NCBI GenBank assembly: GCA_902786015.1
Contig: CADAAU010000002.1
Location: 229,009 to 293,008 of the forward strand
DNA from: an uncultured Coriobacteriaceae bacterium
GTDB lineage: Bacteria > Actinomycetota > Coriobacteriia > Coriobacteriales > Atopobiaceae
Direction: 5' to 3'
DNA: 64,000 nt
Made by a program: the position numbers and the translations under genes. The notes beneath the pieces were generated by a model. It did no database searches, was not told the origin of the DNA, and was given only the letters and a program-made list of their open reading frames with translations. Below are positions 55,306 through 64,000 of this stretch, in pieces. Each line of letters opens with the position of its first letter. Position 1 is the stretch's first letter.

Positions 55306-55886
55306 GTTCGCGGTCGAGCAAGCCGTTGCTGGTAGTGGATGGCTACAACGTCATAGGCGCCACGCCGCGCTATGCGTCGCTGGTGGACGAGCACGCTGGA
55401 GCGGGAGCGCTTGCTGACGTGGCGTCCCTGTCGCGCGACCCCTACGGTTATGATCCCTTCGAGACCGCTCGTTCCACGCTCATGAACGACGTGGCAACGT
55501 ATGCCCAGGGGCGCTACGACGCAATCGTCGTGTTCGACGCCGCGGGCAACCTTTCGGATGACCGTCCCCAGTTCGCGCCCGGCGGAGTGCGCATGGTGTT
55601 CTCGGCAACGGGAGAGTCGGCCGACACGGTAATCGAGCGCCACGTGGTTCGCGCGCGCGAGCAGGGGCGAGAAGTGCTGCTCGTGACGTCCGACAACACC
55701 ATTCGGGCGACGGTGGGTGGCATACCCATCACCACGGTCTCGAGCCAGCTTTTGGCCCGCGATATGCAGACCACGAATGAGGAAGTGCGCGAGGCGCGAG
55801 ACGATCGCTCACACATGCGCATGACCATGGAGGATCGCCTGGACCCTTCCACACGCGACAAGCTCTGGAAGCTGTTGGGCCGCTAG
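55302..55886 (+). CDS. yacP: YacP/Rae1-like NYN-domain ribonuclease
   Basis: A 194-residue PIN-like NYN protein. LLVVDGYNVIG carries the first Asp, VVFDAAGN the second, and SATGESADTVIERHV and LVTSDNTIR the last acidic residues. Bacillus Rae1 cuts mRNA at the ribosome; that function is likely but not shown here. The start overlaps the rlmB stop by 4 nt, giving coupled translation, as in the Bacillus cluster. Confidence 0.9.
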   Translation: MSSRSSKPLLVVDGYNVIGATPRYASLVDEHAGAGALADVASLSRDPYGYDPFETARSTLMNDVATYAQGRYDAIVVFDAAGNLSDDRPQFAPGGVRMVFSATGESADTVIERHVVRAREQGREVLLVTSDNTIRATVGGIPITTVSSQLLARDMQTTNEEVREARDDRSHMRMTMEDRLDPSTRDKLWKLLGR

Positions 55887-55951
55887 CGCGCCAGAGACCG
55901 CCACGCGGCCCCGGACTACTGCCCCAGACATCAATTGCCCCGCTGTCCTGC

Positions 55952-56833
55952 TCAGCCGCACAAGGGTGCAAGCTCGTCGATAAAGGCCTGCATGGGCTTG
56001 GTGGGCATAACCTTGCGCCAGAGGACCTTGTGGGTGGCCTCGGCGATTGGGGAAAGGGGGCAAAAGCGGAGGTTGCCCGCATCGCTCTGTCCATCTATGA
56101 GCCCGCCGTAGGTGAACACGACGCCCAACCCAGCGTTAACGAGATACCTTGAGTTGAGGGGCAACCCGTGGGTTCCCACGATTTGCCGTTCGAGCTGCGG
56201 CCGCACCGGCCCCGCCCAGTGCCGCAGCGTGCGGCTCAGCCCGTGTGGGGGCACAATGAGCGCGCGTCCGACCAGGTCCTCCGCGCGAACGGCATCCAGC
56301 GCGGCAAGAGGATCGTCCGAGCGCACGACTATTCCCCATGAGTCGCGCACAGGCAACGTAAGTTGATTGAACTCGGCGTTCTCGCTGGAGTTGCAGTCGA
56401 GCAGGAAGTCGTAGAAGCCGCGCGCGAAGTGCTCCTTGAGGTCCGCTGACGTTCCATCGTGCACGTCGAACGTGACGCCTGGATAGCGTTTGCGCACGCG
56501 TGCGCAGGCGGTCGCTACGACCGAAAACGCCCGTGTCTCGCCTGCACCTATGTGCACGGTACCCGTGACGCTGCTTTTGGGCATGGACACTTCCTCCGCC
56601 GCCTTGTCGGCAAGCGCCAGAATGTCGAGGGCGTATCGGTGGAGGACTGCCCCACGGTCTGTGAGCTCGATGCCTCCGCGTCCTCGCGTAAAGAGCGGCG
56701 CTCCCATCTCGCTCTCTAACTGTGCGAGCTGACGCGAGAGCGTTGGTTGTGTGACGTGTAGCGTCCGAGCAGCATCGGTTATAGACCCCTCGTCGACGAC
56801 CGCAGCAAAGTACCTGAGGACCCGGAGTTCCAT
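55952..56833 (-). CDS. LysR-family transcriptional regulator
   Basis: A 293-residue LTTR. The N-terminal HTH is MELRVLRYFAAVVDEGSITD with AARTLHVTQPTLSRQL; the substrate-binding domain (about 90-290) is intact. The ATG at complement 56833 follows GGAAGGAGGTGAT, a very strong site; upstream codons overlap the MFS promoter. It is divergent from the MFS gene, its probable target. The inducer is unknown. Confidence 0.93.
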   Translation of the reverse strand: MELRVLRYFAAVVDEGSITDAARTLHVTQPTLSRQLAQLESEMGAPLFTRGRGGIELTDRGAVLHRYALDILALADKAAEEVSMPKSSVTGTVHIGAGETRAFSVVATACARVRKRYPGVTFDVHDGTSADLKEHFARGFYDFLLDCNSSENAEFNQLTLPVRDSWGIVVRSDDPLAALDAVRAEDLVGRALIVPPHGLSRTLRHWAGPVRPQLERQIVGTHGLPLNSRYLVNAGLGVVFTYGGLIDGQSDAGNLRFCPLSPIAEATHKVLWRKVMPTKPMQAFIDELAPLCG

Positions 56834-56949
56834 ATCACCTCCTTCCATGCTTGGCAGGCATGTAAATATACGCAACATAGGTATTTGAAATGCAATCCAC
56901 ACCATACCAAAATAAAAGGGAAGAAAAAAGCGTGGCAAGGAGCGTAGTC

Positions 56950-58212
56950 GTGGAAAAAAGAGACTTAAACATCCGATATGTGGTCGTGGCGGTCGCTGTC
57001 TGCCTCATGGCTTGCGGCACCATGGGACTCCCTAACGCGTACGGAGTCTTTTACACTCCTATGTCGGACGCGCTGGGAGCGGGTCGCGGAGCCGTGACCA
57101 TGCACATGTCCATATCAAATCTCGTCATCGGCCTGTTTACGCCCATCGTGGCGCGATCCCTCGCACATGGCCACAAGATGCGCAATGTGCTCATGGTGGC
57201 TACGGCGCTCGTTCTGCTGTCTGGTGTGGTTATCGCGTTTGCACCCAATACGCTCATAATGGACGTGGCTGCGGTTGTGCGTGGCATTGGCTTTGCGGCG
57301 GTCGCCATGTTTATCATCACCCTCTACATTGGCAACTGGTTCAAGAAGGGCCGGGGCACTATTACAGGCATCGCACTCTCGGGCTCGGGCATCGGCTCGG
57401 CCATCGCGAGCCCCATCGTCACCGCCTGCATCCAGAGTTTTGGATATCAGGTTGCCTACCTTGGTTTTGTCGCCTTTACGGTACTCACGATTCTGCCCGT
57501 GATGCTCTTTTGTCCGCTTACGCCTGAGGAAGTAGGGCTCAAGCCCTATGGCGCGGACGAGGAGGACGAAGGAGAGAGTGCAGAAACCACAGAGCCCGCT
57601 TCCGAAAACCTGAGCCTCAAGCTCGTGCTCCTCTCACCGACCTTCATCGTGCTGGTTATCTTCGTTGTTGCCATAGTGCTCATCACCACGCTCTCGGGAC
57701 ACATGGCTTCGCTCGCCCAAGACTATGGATACAGCGCACAGGTAGGAGCGCTGCTGCTCTCGGCCTCCATGGTGGGCAACGTCGTGAGCAAGTTCGCCCT
57801 CGGGGCAATTGCCGATCGCATCGGAGCCTTCCGTGCCTGCGTGATCTCGCTGGTAACCACGCTCGTGGGTCTACTGCTCATCCTGTTTAACCTTGGCGGA
57901 CAGACGGCGCTTTTGGCTTCGGGATTCCTCTATGGCACCTGCTTCTCCATAGGCTCGCTGGGCATATCGCTGCTCACGCGCTACATCTTTGGTGACGAAC
58001 AGTATGCCGACGCCTATTCCACCATCTCGCTCGTAACCAGCGTCGCCTCTGCCCTGGGCGTTACCGCGGCTGGACTTGCCTACGATATCACCGGTTCGTA
58101 CGCCGCGCCCATCATTGCGGGTATCGTGCTCGTGGGGATTGCGGGTGGTTGCCTCGCGTATCTACACTGGCGGGTGACCACGCGCCCTTGGGAGAAGCGC
58201 GTGCAAGCCTAG
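56950..58212 (+). CDS. MFS transporter (OFA/monocarboxylate-like)
   Basis: A 420-residue transporter with 12 predicted helices. It begins EKRDLNIRYVVVAVAV and has a loop near 190-220 rich in Glu (DEEDEGESAETTE). The pattern GLPNAYGVFYTPMSDALGAGRG resembles the oxalate/formate-antiporter-like branch, so a small carboxylate is a guess. I chose GTG 56950 because AAGGAG lies seven bases before it; GTG 56932 is an alternative. It is divergent from lysR, and an aldo-keto reductase gene follows after 65 bp. Confidence 0.82.
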   Translation: MEKRDLNIRYVVVAVAVCLMACGTMGLPNAYGVFYTPMSDALGAGRGAVTMHMSISNLVIGLFTPIVARSLAHGHKMRNVLMVATALVLLSGVVIAFAPNTLIMDVAAVVRGIGFAAVAMFIITLYIGNWFKKGRGTITGIALSGSGIGSAIASPIVTACIQSFGYQVAYLGFVAFTVLTILPVMLFCPLTPEEVGLKPYGADEEDEGESAETTEPASENLSLKLVLLSPTFIVLVIFVVAIVLITTLSGHMASLAQDYGYSAQVGALLLSASMVGNVVSKFALGAIADRIGAFRACVISLVTTLVGLLLILFNLGGQTALLASGFLYGTCFSIGSLGISLLTRYIFGDEQYADAYSTISLVTSVASALGVTAAGLAYDITGSYAAPIIAGIVLVGIAGGCLAYLHWRVTTRPWEKRVQA

Positions 58213-58277
58213 TCGTCGGAGGGCATGCAAAGTCGTTCATACTGTGTCGTCGGACACGACAAACGAAAGGGGATATT

Positions 58278-59276
58278 ATGCAGTACACGAGGCTTGGCAA
58301 GACAAACATTGAGGTAAGTCGCTTTTGCCTGGGATGTATGGGCTTTGGCGAGGTCCGAGAGGGCGCCCTGCACACGTGGACGCTGGGTCCTGACGACACG
58401 CGGGCGATAATCGCACAGGCGCTTGACGCCGGCATCACCTTCTTTGACACGGCGATGGCCTACTCCTTTGGCACGTCGGAGGAATATGTGGGTTCGGCGC
58501 TGCGTGCGCTTGCTCCGCGCGACCAGTGGGTCATTGCCACAAAGTACTCTCCTCGCACGCCAGACCAAATCGCCGCGCAGCCCGATTTAAGCGGTGCGGA
58601 CTACATTACCCAGTGCATCGACAACAGCTTACGTCGTCTGGGTGTGGATACGATCGACCTGTACTACATGCACAGTTGGGATTACGGCACTCCCATCGAG
58701 GAAAGCCTTGAGGCACTCAACGCGGCGGTCGAGGCGGGCAAGGTACGTGCGTTGGGAGTGTCGAACTGTCATCCGTATCAGCTTGCGCGTGCCAACGACA
58801 TTGCTCAGGCTCACGGCTGGGCGCGCTTCGAGGCCGTGCAGAGCCACATGAATCTTATCTTCCGCGAGGACGAGCGGGAACTGCTTCAGCTTTGTGCCGA
58901 AGACCAAGTGTCTACCGTACCTTACAGTGCTCTTGCGGCGGGTCGGCTCGCGCGCAAGCCCGGTCAGACCAGCAAACGCCTGGAGCAGGACGTTTTTGCC
59001 AAGGGCAAATACGATGCCACGGCCGAGCAAGATGGAGTCATCATCGCCCGTGTTGCCGAGGTCGCACAGAAGTACGATACGTCCATGACCGCCGTGTCTC
59101 TCGCGTGGCTGCTCACCAAGGTGACGAGCCCTGTGGTGGGTGCTACCAAGCCGCACCATCTGGAAGGACCGGCAGCAGCGGCCGACCTCGTACTCGCGTC
59201 GGAGGACATTGCGTACCTTGAGGAGCCCTACGTCCCGCATGCGTTGGTGGGTGTGATGGCGCAAAATAGGCGATAA
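58278..59276 (+). CDS. Aldo/keto reductase
   Basis: A 332-residue NADPH-dependent TIM-barrel reductase. The catalytic tetrad region is visible: DAGITFFDTAMAYSFG (Asp, Tyr), VIATKYSPRT (Lys) and DLYYMHSWDYG (His). The cofactor end is KPHHLEG. It fits the AKR11/Tas-like branch acting on aldehydes or ketones. The ATG at 58278 follows AAAGGGGAT. It lies between the MFS gene and a flavodoxin gene, all in the same direction. Confidence 0.92.
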   Translation: MQYTRLGKTNIEVSRFCLGCMGFGEVREGALHTWTLGPDDTRAIIAQALDAGITFFDTAMAYSFGTSEEYVGSALRALAPRDQWVIATKYSPRTPDQIAAQPDLSGADYITQCIDNSLRRLGVDTIDLYYMHSWDYGTPIEESLEALNAAVEAGKVRALGVSNCHPYQLARANDIAQAHGWARFEAVQSHMNLIFREDERELLQLCAEDQVSTVPYSALAAGRLARKPGQTSKRLEQDVFAKGKYDATAEQDGVIIARVAEVAQKYDTSMTAVSLAWLLTKVTSPVVGATKPHHLEGPAAAADLVLASEDIAYLEEPYVPHALVGVMAQNRR

Positions 59277-59315
59277 CGGCTGCTGCCCATAGCGGAAAGA
59301 AAGGGAGACAAGACG

Positions 59316-59798
59316 ATGAGCAATACACTGGTGGCGTACTTTAGCGCAACTGGCACAACGGCGGCGGTCGCACGAGACTTGGCACTGGCCACGGGATCGG
59401 ATTTGTTCCAGATCGAACCGATGGATCCCTACACTCATGCGGACCTCAACTGGCAGGATAAGGGTAGCCGCACGACGCACGAGATGAACGACGAGAAGTG
59501 TAGGCCGGCTATTGCAAACACGGTATGCGATATGGATTCCTACGACACGGTGTTTGTGGGGTTCCCCGTCTGGTGGTATGTGGAGCCGCGCATTATCGAT
59601 ACGTTCCTTGAAGCCCATGACTTCAGCGGCAAGACGGTGGTGCCCTTCGCAACGAGCGGCGGGAGCGGCCTTGGCAAAGCGCCGGCTCGCATGCAGGAAC
59701 TTGTTCCGGGAGCGAAGGTTCTTGTCGGTGGAACGCTCAATGGGCGTCCGTCGCAGGCAAAGCTCGCCCAGTGGGTCACGAGCGCAGTTGGCAAGTAG
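59316..59798 (+). CDS. Flavodoxin
   Basis: A 160-residue flavodoxin-fold protein. The FMN phosphate loop is YFSATGTTAAVA (residues 8-19), followed by FVGFPVWWYVEPR and FATSGGSGLG, typical of the short single-domain (flavodoxin_4) class. It carries electrons, possibly with the reductase 39 bp upstream. GAAAGGGAG precedes the ATG. Confidence 0.92.
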   Translation: MSNTLVAYFSATGTTAAVARDLALATGSDLFQIEPMDPYTHADLNWQDKGSRTTHEMNDEKCRPAIANTVCDMDSYDTVFVGFPVWWYVEPRIIDTFLEAHDFSGKTVVPFATSGGSGLGKAPARMQELVPGAKVLVGGTLNGRPSQAKLAQWVTSAVGK

Positions 59799-59847
59799 CA
59801 ACTGCTTCTCGGACAATGCCTGCCCCTACACAGCGTTCAAACCTTCC

Positions 59848-59921
59848 GGTGCTATGGACAAGCGCAGTGCTCAGACAGTCCTTGTTTTCTGCGGAACTGC
59901 GCGGCTGCTTTCCATGGCACC
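59848..59921. repeat. Family C palindrome (copy C2)
   Basis: GTGCTCAGACAGTCCT (59867-59882) and TGCGGAACTGCGCGG (59890-59904) match C1 at 24651-24690, within outer GGTGC and GCACC ends. It is a simple copy without the nested insertion of C1. Confidence 0.85.
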
Positions 59922-59998
59922 TCACGGATTTGAGCATCGTTTAGGGGTGGGCATTGCCACGGGGCGCAATCATCCGGGCTTACTGCGTTCCTACCTTC

Positions 59999-60027
59999 GG
60001 AACAAACTTCCCCGGGAACCCTGTTCC
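59999..60027. repeat. Family D half unit
   Basis: GGAACAAACTTCCCCGGGAA then CCCTGTTCC matches the left arm of the hairpin at 27495-27557 with few changes and can fold by itself through GGAACA and TGTTCC. Confidence 0.75.
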
Positions 60028-60123
60028 GTCAGGGGTTTTCGGACGGTCTTCCCTAGCGCGTCAAGAGATGCACGGCAGCGTCATGTATACTCATCAATTG
60101 AACTACCTCATAAAGAGGAGAGT

Positions 60124-62763
60124 ATGGACATGGCAAGAGCTCCGTTATCACAAGCATCTGAATCTGAGCCACGGTCGCATCGTCGGCGGCTTACCCTTTT
60201 GCAGCGGGAGGCCAGCCCAGCGCGACAGATAGTCGTGACGGCTGCGATCATGCTTTCGCTCATCATTCTCGTTTACCTGTGCAACATTCCCAACCCCAAC
60301 ATGATTCTTATCGCAGGGCTCGTCTTTTGCTCTGCGCTCTTTGGCTACGGCGGAGGTATCGTAGCGGCGATTATCATGCTGCTATATACGCTGTTCTTCT
60401 TTTCGGTGGACCACAGCTTCGTGCACTTTACGTCCGAGGGGTTGCAGAAGGTAATCGTGTCGCTTGTTGGGATCGTGGCGGATATGCTGCTCGTGTGTGG
60501 TGTAAAGAAAGACGAGGTGGAGGCATTTCAGCGGGCCGAGATTCTCGCACAGGAGCTGCATCACGAGAACGCGGAGCTGAGCAATGTGTCGCTGACGGAC
60601 GGGCTCACGCAGATTCGTAACCGAACTGCCCTGCAGGCGGACTCAGACTCGTACATCGGCCACGAGATTACGGTGATGATGCTCGACCTCAATGACTTCA
60701 AGATTATAAATGATACGAGTGGGCACGAAGAGGGCGACCGTGTCCTCAAGGAGACCGCTCAGCTCCTTGCCGACGCCTTTGGGCAAGCGCATTGCTACAG
60801 GTATGGCGGTGACGAGTTTCTTGTTATTTTGCCGGACGTGTCTATGCCCGAGTTTCACGAGCGCCTTGCGGGCATGCTGGAGGGACGCCCGCAAGTCAGC
60901 TCTGACGACGACGGGAGTGCTCCCGTGAGCTTTTCGGTCGGATACGTCCATGCTCGGCTGACCGGCTCAGAGGAGCTGCCCAATCTGATTGCGCAGGCAG
61001 ACGAGCGCATGTACGAACAAAAACGCAGCAAGAAGCTGGCGAGGTCAAGCGGCGCTGCGGGGCAGCGGATGGCGCGCATCGAAACGTCAGAGGGGCCGGC
61101 CGAATACACTGTCAGGCAGATGGAAGACTACCTCAGGAGCATGTCTGGCTCGTACGACCTTGCGCGCATGGTTGATCCCATAGAGTGCCGGGTGCTGGAA
61201 ATCCAGGATGACGGAAGCGTGAGGCGGAGCAAGAAATGCTATGGCGTTTGGAACTCCGGTCAGCGCTGTACGAGTTGCACAAGTTCACTGGCATGCAGAA
61301 CCGGGCGACGGCAACATAAGATGGAGCGCATCGACGACGCGACCTACCGCATCGAGTCGAACCCCGTGATGCTCACGCTGCAAGACGGGACCACCTACGA
61401 TGCGGTCGTCGAGCTGGGCAGTGTCACGCAGGCAAAGGCCGACGACGGTGCCAACGATAGGGCGGCCGAGAATGTTGGCCAGAGGGCCCATCGGTATCGC
61501 TCACATCACGACAGCCTCACGGGCGTGCTCAATGCCGACGCGTTTTACGAGGCCGCTCGCGAGCGCGTGACGGAGGAGTCGAACGAGTCCTGGGCCATGG
61601 TGACGGCGGACATCAAGCATTTTCGGGTGGTCAACTCGCTCTTTAGCGTCTCGAGGGGCAACGAGGTCCTTGTGCGCATGGCTACTATGCTCAATCGGGT
61701 TGCGGATGGTGCAGAGGGCCTGTGCGGAAGGCTCGGCGGCGATCGGTTTGCGCTGCTCGTGCGTAAGACAGGCTTCCGGGACCGGGATTTGCAAGATGTC
61801 GCCGATGACCTAGCACGTGAATTCGACGATGGTGCATACAGGCTCTGCATTCACTTTGGTGTCTATTGCATCGAGGATCCGTCCCTGCCTGTGTCCGTGA
61901 TGTGTGGTCGCGCGAATTCGGCGTTGTACACCATAAAAGAGAGCCACTCCCAAACGGTTGCCTACTTCGACGACGACATTCGTCAGAGGATTCTCTTGGA
62001 GCAGCGCATTGTCAGCGAATTCGATGGTGCGCTCGCAAACGGCGAGTTCCAGATGTACCTGCAGCCGCTGGCGCGGGCTGACGGCCGTACCCTTGGGGCG
62101 GAGGCGTTGGTTCGGTGGCACAAGACCGACGGAACGCTCGTTATGCCCGGTGATTTTATTGAGACCTTGGAGAACGCGGGCCTTATCCAGCGACTCGATG
62201 TCTACATTTGGGAGCTCGCCGTGAAGCAGCTGCATGCTTGGAAGGGTACCGAGCAGGGCGATCTCTTTATATCTGTAAACATGTCGGCGAAGGACTTCTA
62301 CAGCATCGACGTCTATCGAGTCCTGACGGACCTTACGCAGCGCTATGGCGTGGACTGTCGGAAGCTGAGGCTCGAGATTACCGAGTCCGCATTGCTTGTG
62401 GAGCCGGACAAAAGCAATGCGATCGTGTCGAAGCTGCGCGACAAGGGCTTCCTTGTGGAGATTGATGACTTTGGGAAGGGATATTCTTCGCTGAGCATCC
62501 TCAAGAGCATCCAAGCCGATGTGCTAAAGATCGACATGGGCTTCTTGCGCGAGATGGAAGTTAACGACAGGAGTAAGGTTATCCTAAAGTCGGTTATCGA
62601 CATGGCGCAGTCCCTGCGGATGGAGGTCATCTGCGAGGGGATAGAGACCGAGCAACAGCTCGAAGCCCTCACGTCTATGGGCTGCTGGCTCTTTCAGGGG
62701 TACTACTTCTCGCGCCCGGTTTCCGTCGAGGAATTCGAGAGCTCCGTCTGCTTGGAATGGTAG
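60124..62763 (+). CDS. Dual GGDEF-EAL c-di-GMP protein with a Cys-cluster sensor
   Basis: An 879-residue membrane protein. A four-helix sensor (about 30-125) leads to GGDEF1 with intact RYGGDEF (about 226-232). A PAS-like segment (about 330-440) has the Cys cluster CYGVWNSGQRCTSC and LAC, fit for zinc or iron-sulfur. GGDEF2 is degenerate (GGDRF, about 537). The C-terminal EAL domain has AEALVRW (about 657) and DDFGKGYSSL (about 780), so it is probably an active phosphodiesterase. It may make or break c-di-GMP. The ATG at 60124 or 60130 follows GAGGAG. Confidence 0.9.
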   Translation: MDMARAPLSQASESEPRSHRRRLTLLQREASPARQIVVTAAIMLSLIILVYLCNIPNPNMILIAGLVFCSALFGYGGGIVAAIIMLLYTLFFFSVDHSFVHFTSEGLQKVIVSLVGIVADMLLVCGVKKDEVEAFQRAEILAQELHHENAELSNVSLTDGLTQIRNRTALQADSDSYIGHEITVMMLDLNDFKIINDTSGHEEGDRVLKETAQLLADAFGQAHCYRYGGDEFLVILPDVSMPEFHERLAGMLEGRPQVSSDDDGSAPVSFSVGYVHARLTGSEELPNLIAQADERMYEQKRSKKLARSSGAAGQRMARIETSEGPAEYTVRQMEDYLRSMSGSYDLARMVDPIECRVLEIQDDGSVRRSKKCYGVWNSGQRCTSCTSSLACRTGRRQHKMERIDDATYRIESNPVMLTLQDGTTYDAVVELGSVTQAKADDGANDRAAENVGQRAHRYRSHHDSLTGVLNADAFYEAARERVTEESNESWAMVTADIKHFRVVNSLFSVSRGNEVLVRMATMLNRVADGAEGLCGRLGGDRFALLVRKTGFRDRDLQDVADDLAREFDDGAYRLCIHFGVYCIEDPSLPVSVMCGRANSALYTIKESHSQTVAYFDDDIRQRILLEQRIVSEFDGALANGEFQMYLQPLARADGRTLGAEALVRWHKTDGTLVMPGDFIETLENAGLIQRLDVYIWELAVKQLHAWKGTEQGDLFISVNMSAKDFYSIDVYRVLTDLTQRYGVDCRKLRLEITESALLVEPDKSNAIVSKLRDKGFLVEIDDFGKGYSSLSILKSIQADVLKIDMGFLREMEVNDRSKVILKSVIDMAQSLRMEVICEGIETEQQLEALTSMGCWLFQGYYFSRPVSVEEFESSVCLEW

Positions 62764-62892
62764 GGTGGACGATTCTGTTGCCGCTGCTTGAGGCGCTTCA
62801 AGTACGAATGAATTGCCAACTATTGCGAATACTGCAAGTTGTAATATGTAGTTGTTGCAGTGGTCTTTTTGGCGTATGGAAGAAAGAGAAAA

Positions 62893-64000
62893 ATGGCAAA
62901 GAAAAGAACTACCTCGGTTGTTGCCGGCTTGACGGCAATCCTGCTTGTGCTTGGCCTGCTAGTGGGTTGTGGGACGCAATCCGCGAGTACGACGAATGCT
63001 ACCGCTTCGCAAGCGAGCGAATCCAAGGACGCGGGTTCGAACTACGCAAGCGCCTGGAAGCCACGCGACGGCTACACCCTCAAACAGGTGGTCGCGATGA
63101 GCAGGCACAACCTCCGTGCGCCACAAGAGAAAGACATGGAGACGCTTGCCAAGTCTACGCCCCACAGCTGGATCAACTGGTCGTCCAACGGCAGCGAGCT
63201 CACCGTAAAGGGGGGCGTTGCCGAGACAATCATGGGCGAGTTCTTCCGCAAATGGCTAGAGGACGAGAAGCTCATCCCCGAGAACTACATCCCCGGTAAT
63301 GATGAAGTGCGTTTCTATGCAAATCCGCGTCAGCGTACCCTTGCGACCGCTCAGTACTTTTCGTCGGGCATGCTGCCTGTGGCCAATGTAAAGATCGAGT
63401 ATCACGGTGAATACGACACGCGCGATGCGACCTTCATGCCACGTTTTGGCTATGTGAGCGACGGCTATGTGGATGCGGCAACCAACGAAATCGCGACGCA
63501 GGGTGGCAACGCGAGCCTTGCCGATTTGGACAAAGACCTGCAAGAGAATTACGACCTTATCGAGAAGGTTCTCGATTACCAGAACTCCCAGGCGTATAAG
63601 GACGGTGACGCCAAGGACCTTAAGGTTGGCGATGCTGGTTACGAGATCGAGAAGGACGAGGAGCCTGCCGTCAAGGGTTCGTTGAAGACCGCAAACAAGC
63701 TCTCCGACGCGCTGACGCTGCAGTACTACGAGGCCGAGAACCTTGCCGATGCAGCCTTTGGGACGGAACTTACCAACGAGCAATGGCAGCAGATTGCGGC
63801 GGTAAAGAATGCCTACGGCGACCGTCGCTACAACTCCAAGCTGGTGGGCGTTGACTGCGCGCGGCTTCTCGTGAAGGAGATTGGCGCCGAGCTCGGCAAA
63901 GACGGCCGTCGTTTCTCGTTCCTGTGTGGTCACGACTCCAACCAGTCGAGTCTTCTGCATGCGCTGGGTGTGAAGGACTACGACTTGCCCGACACGATCG
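62893..64000 (+). CDS. agp: Glucose-1-phosphatase-like histidine acid phosphatase (lipoprotein), cut by window end
   Basis: The first 369 codons, with no stop before the window edge. A lipoprotein signal (MAKKRTTSVV to LLVGCG) is followed by a Ser/Thr-rich linker and a histidine-acid-phosphatase domain. This has the catalytic SRHNLRAP (His of RHxxRxP), FYANPRQRTLATAQ and the proton-donor CGHDSNQ. RHN and not RHG is the form found in E. coli Agp, which releases glucose from glucose 1-phosphate outside the cytoplasm. A phytase-like role is possible. Confidence 0.85.
   Translation, partial: MAKKRTTSVVAGLTAILLVLGLLVGCGTQSASTTNATASQASESKDAGSNYASAWKPRDGYTLKQVVAMSRHNLRAPQEKDMETLAKSTPHSWINWSSNGSELTVKGGVAETIMGEFFRKWLEDEKLIPENYIPGNDEVRFYANPRQRTLATAQYFSSGMLPVANVKIEYHGEYDTRDATFMPRFGYVSDGYVDAATNEIATQGGNASLADLDKDLQENYDLIEKVLDYQNSQAYKDGDAKDLKVGDAGYEIEKDEEPAVKGSLKTANKLSDALTLQYYEAENLADAAFGTELTNEQWQQIAAVKNAYGDRRYNSKLVGVDCARLLVKEIGAELGKDGRRFSFLCGHDSNQSSLLHALGVKDYDLPDTI

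Larger units (their letters stand above)
59799..60123. other. Intergenic region with repeats C2 and D2
   Basis: A 325-bp gap without a gene. It holds a family C copy (59848-59921) and a half of the family D hairpin (59999-60027), then a leader with AAAGAGGAG before the next gene. Confidence 0.6.

Noticed and set aside
62893..64000. RHN in place of RHG as a broken phosphatase motif
   Set aside because: Glucose-1-phosphatase (Agp) naturally has RHN, so the enzyme is not judged inactive.
1..64000. tRNA genes, insertion sequences, prophage
   Set aside because: No cloverleaf with CCA-proximal T-arm pattern, transposase or phage structural gene was recognised by eye; a covariance search was not possible.

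Overview
The window reads as a chromosomal segment of an anaerobic high-G+C actinobacterium, most likely class Coriobacteriia (Olsenella/Atopobium/Collinsella type). The reasons are the fermentative gene content (AdhE, PTS, no respiratory genes), frequent GTG/TTG starts, the clpC-disA-ispD-ispF-cysS-rlmB-yacP order and the dense intergenic palindromes. The genus is inferred, not proven. I saw no tRNA, rRNA, CRISPR array, transposase or phage module.

Layout. 1-11 kb: a Vsr-fold (DUF559-like) protein beside a repeat array, a Wzx-like flippase, an orphan OppA-type lipoprotein, a membrane protein with duplicated beta domains, a pentapeptide protein, a surface protein and a TetM-like ribosomal GTPase. 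Three arrays (family A) of 25-26 bp half-sites lie between these genes. 11-17 kb: flotillin and the str operon rpsL-rpsG-fusA-rpsJ, without tuf and cut off from the S10 operon. 17-27.5 kb: a substrate-binding lipoprotein paired with a Cache-GGDEF cyclase, a CorA-like protein with an added membrane domain, an XRE-cupin regulator with an acyl-CoA synthetase, and a DUF4012 protein. 27.6-32 kb: a mannitol-type PTS transporter divergent from a SorE-like dehydrogenase, with a DeoR regulator. 32-37.4 kb: three P-loop NTPase genes (two with C-terminal PD-(D/E)XK domains), a 5' gene remnant and a truncated PIN toxin locus. 37.5-42.5 kb: adhE, a kinase-like gene and a second Vsr-fold gene bracketed by family B repeats. 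42.7-56 kb: housekeeping genes (tatA, greA, lysS fusion, clpC, disA, ispD, ispF, cysS, rlmB, yacP). 56-64 kb: divergent LysR/MFS, aldo-keto reductase, flavodoxin, a GGDEF-GGDEF-EAL protein and a glucose-1-phosphatase cut by the right edge.

Two signals stand out. First, arrays of 25-26 bp half-sites follow a strict orientation and spacer rule (> 4-5 > 9 < 10-12), and each of two paralogous Vsr-fold proteins sits next to a different palindrome family. This suggests a repeat-associated nuclease or DNA-binding system. Second, sorE and adhE, 7.7 kb apart, share a promoter layout: GTTGAAAC-type boxes inside and 32 bp downstream of the same position. The same box lies upstream of the PTS gene. This points to one regulon linking sugar-alcohol uptake and oxidation to NADH disposal by AdhE.
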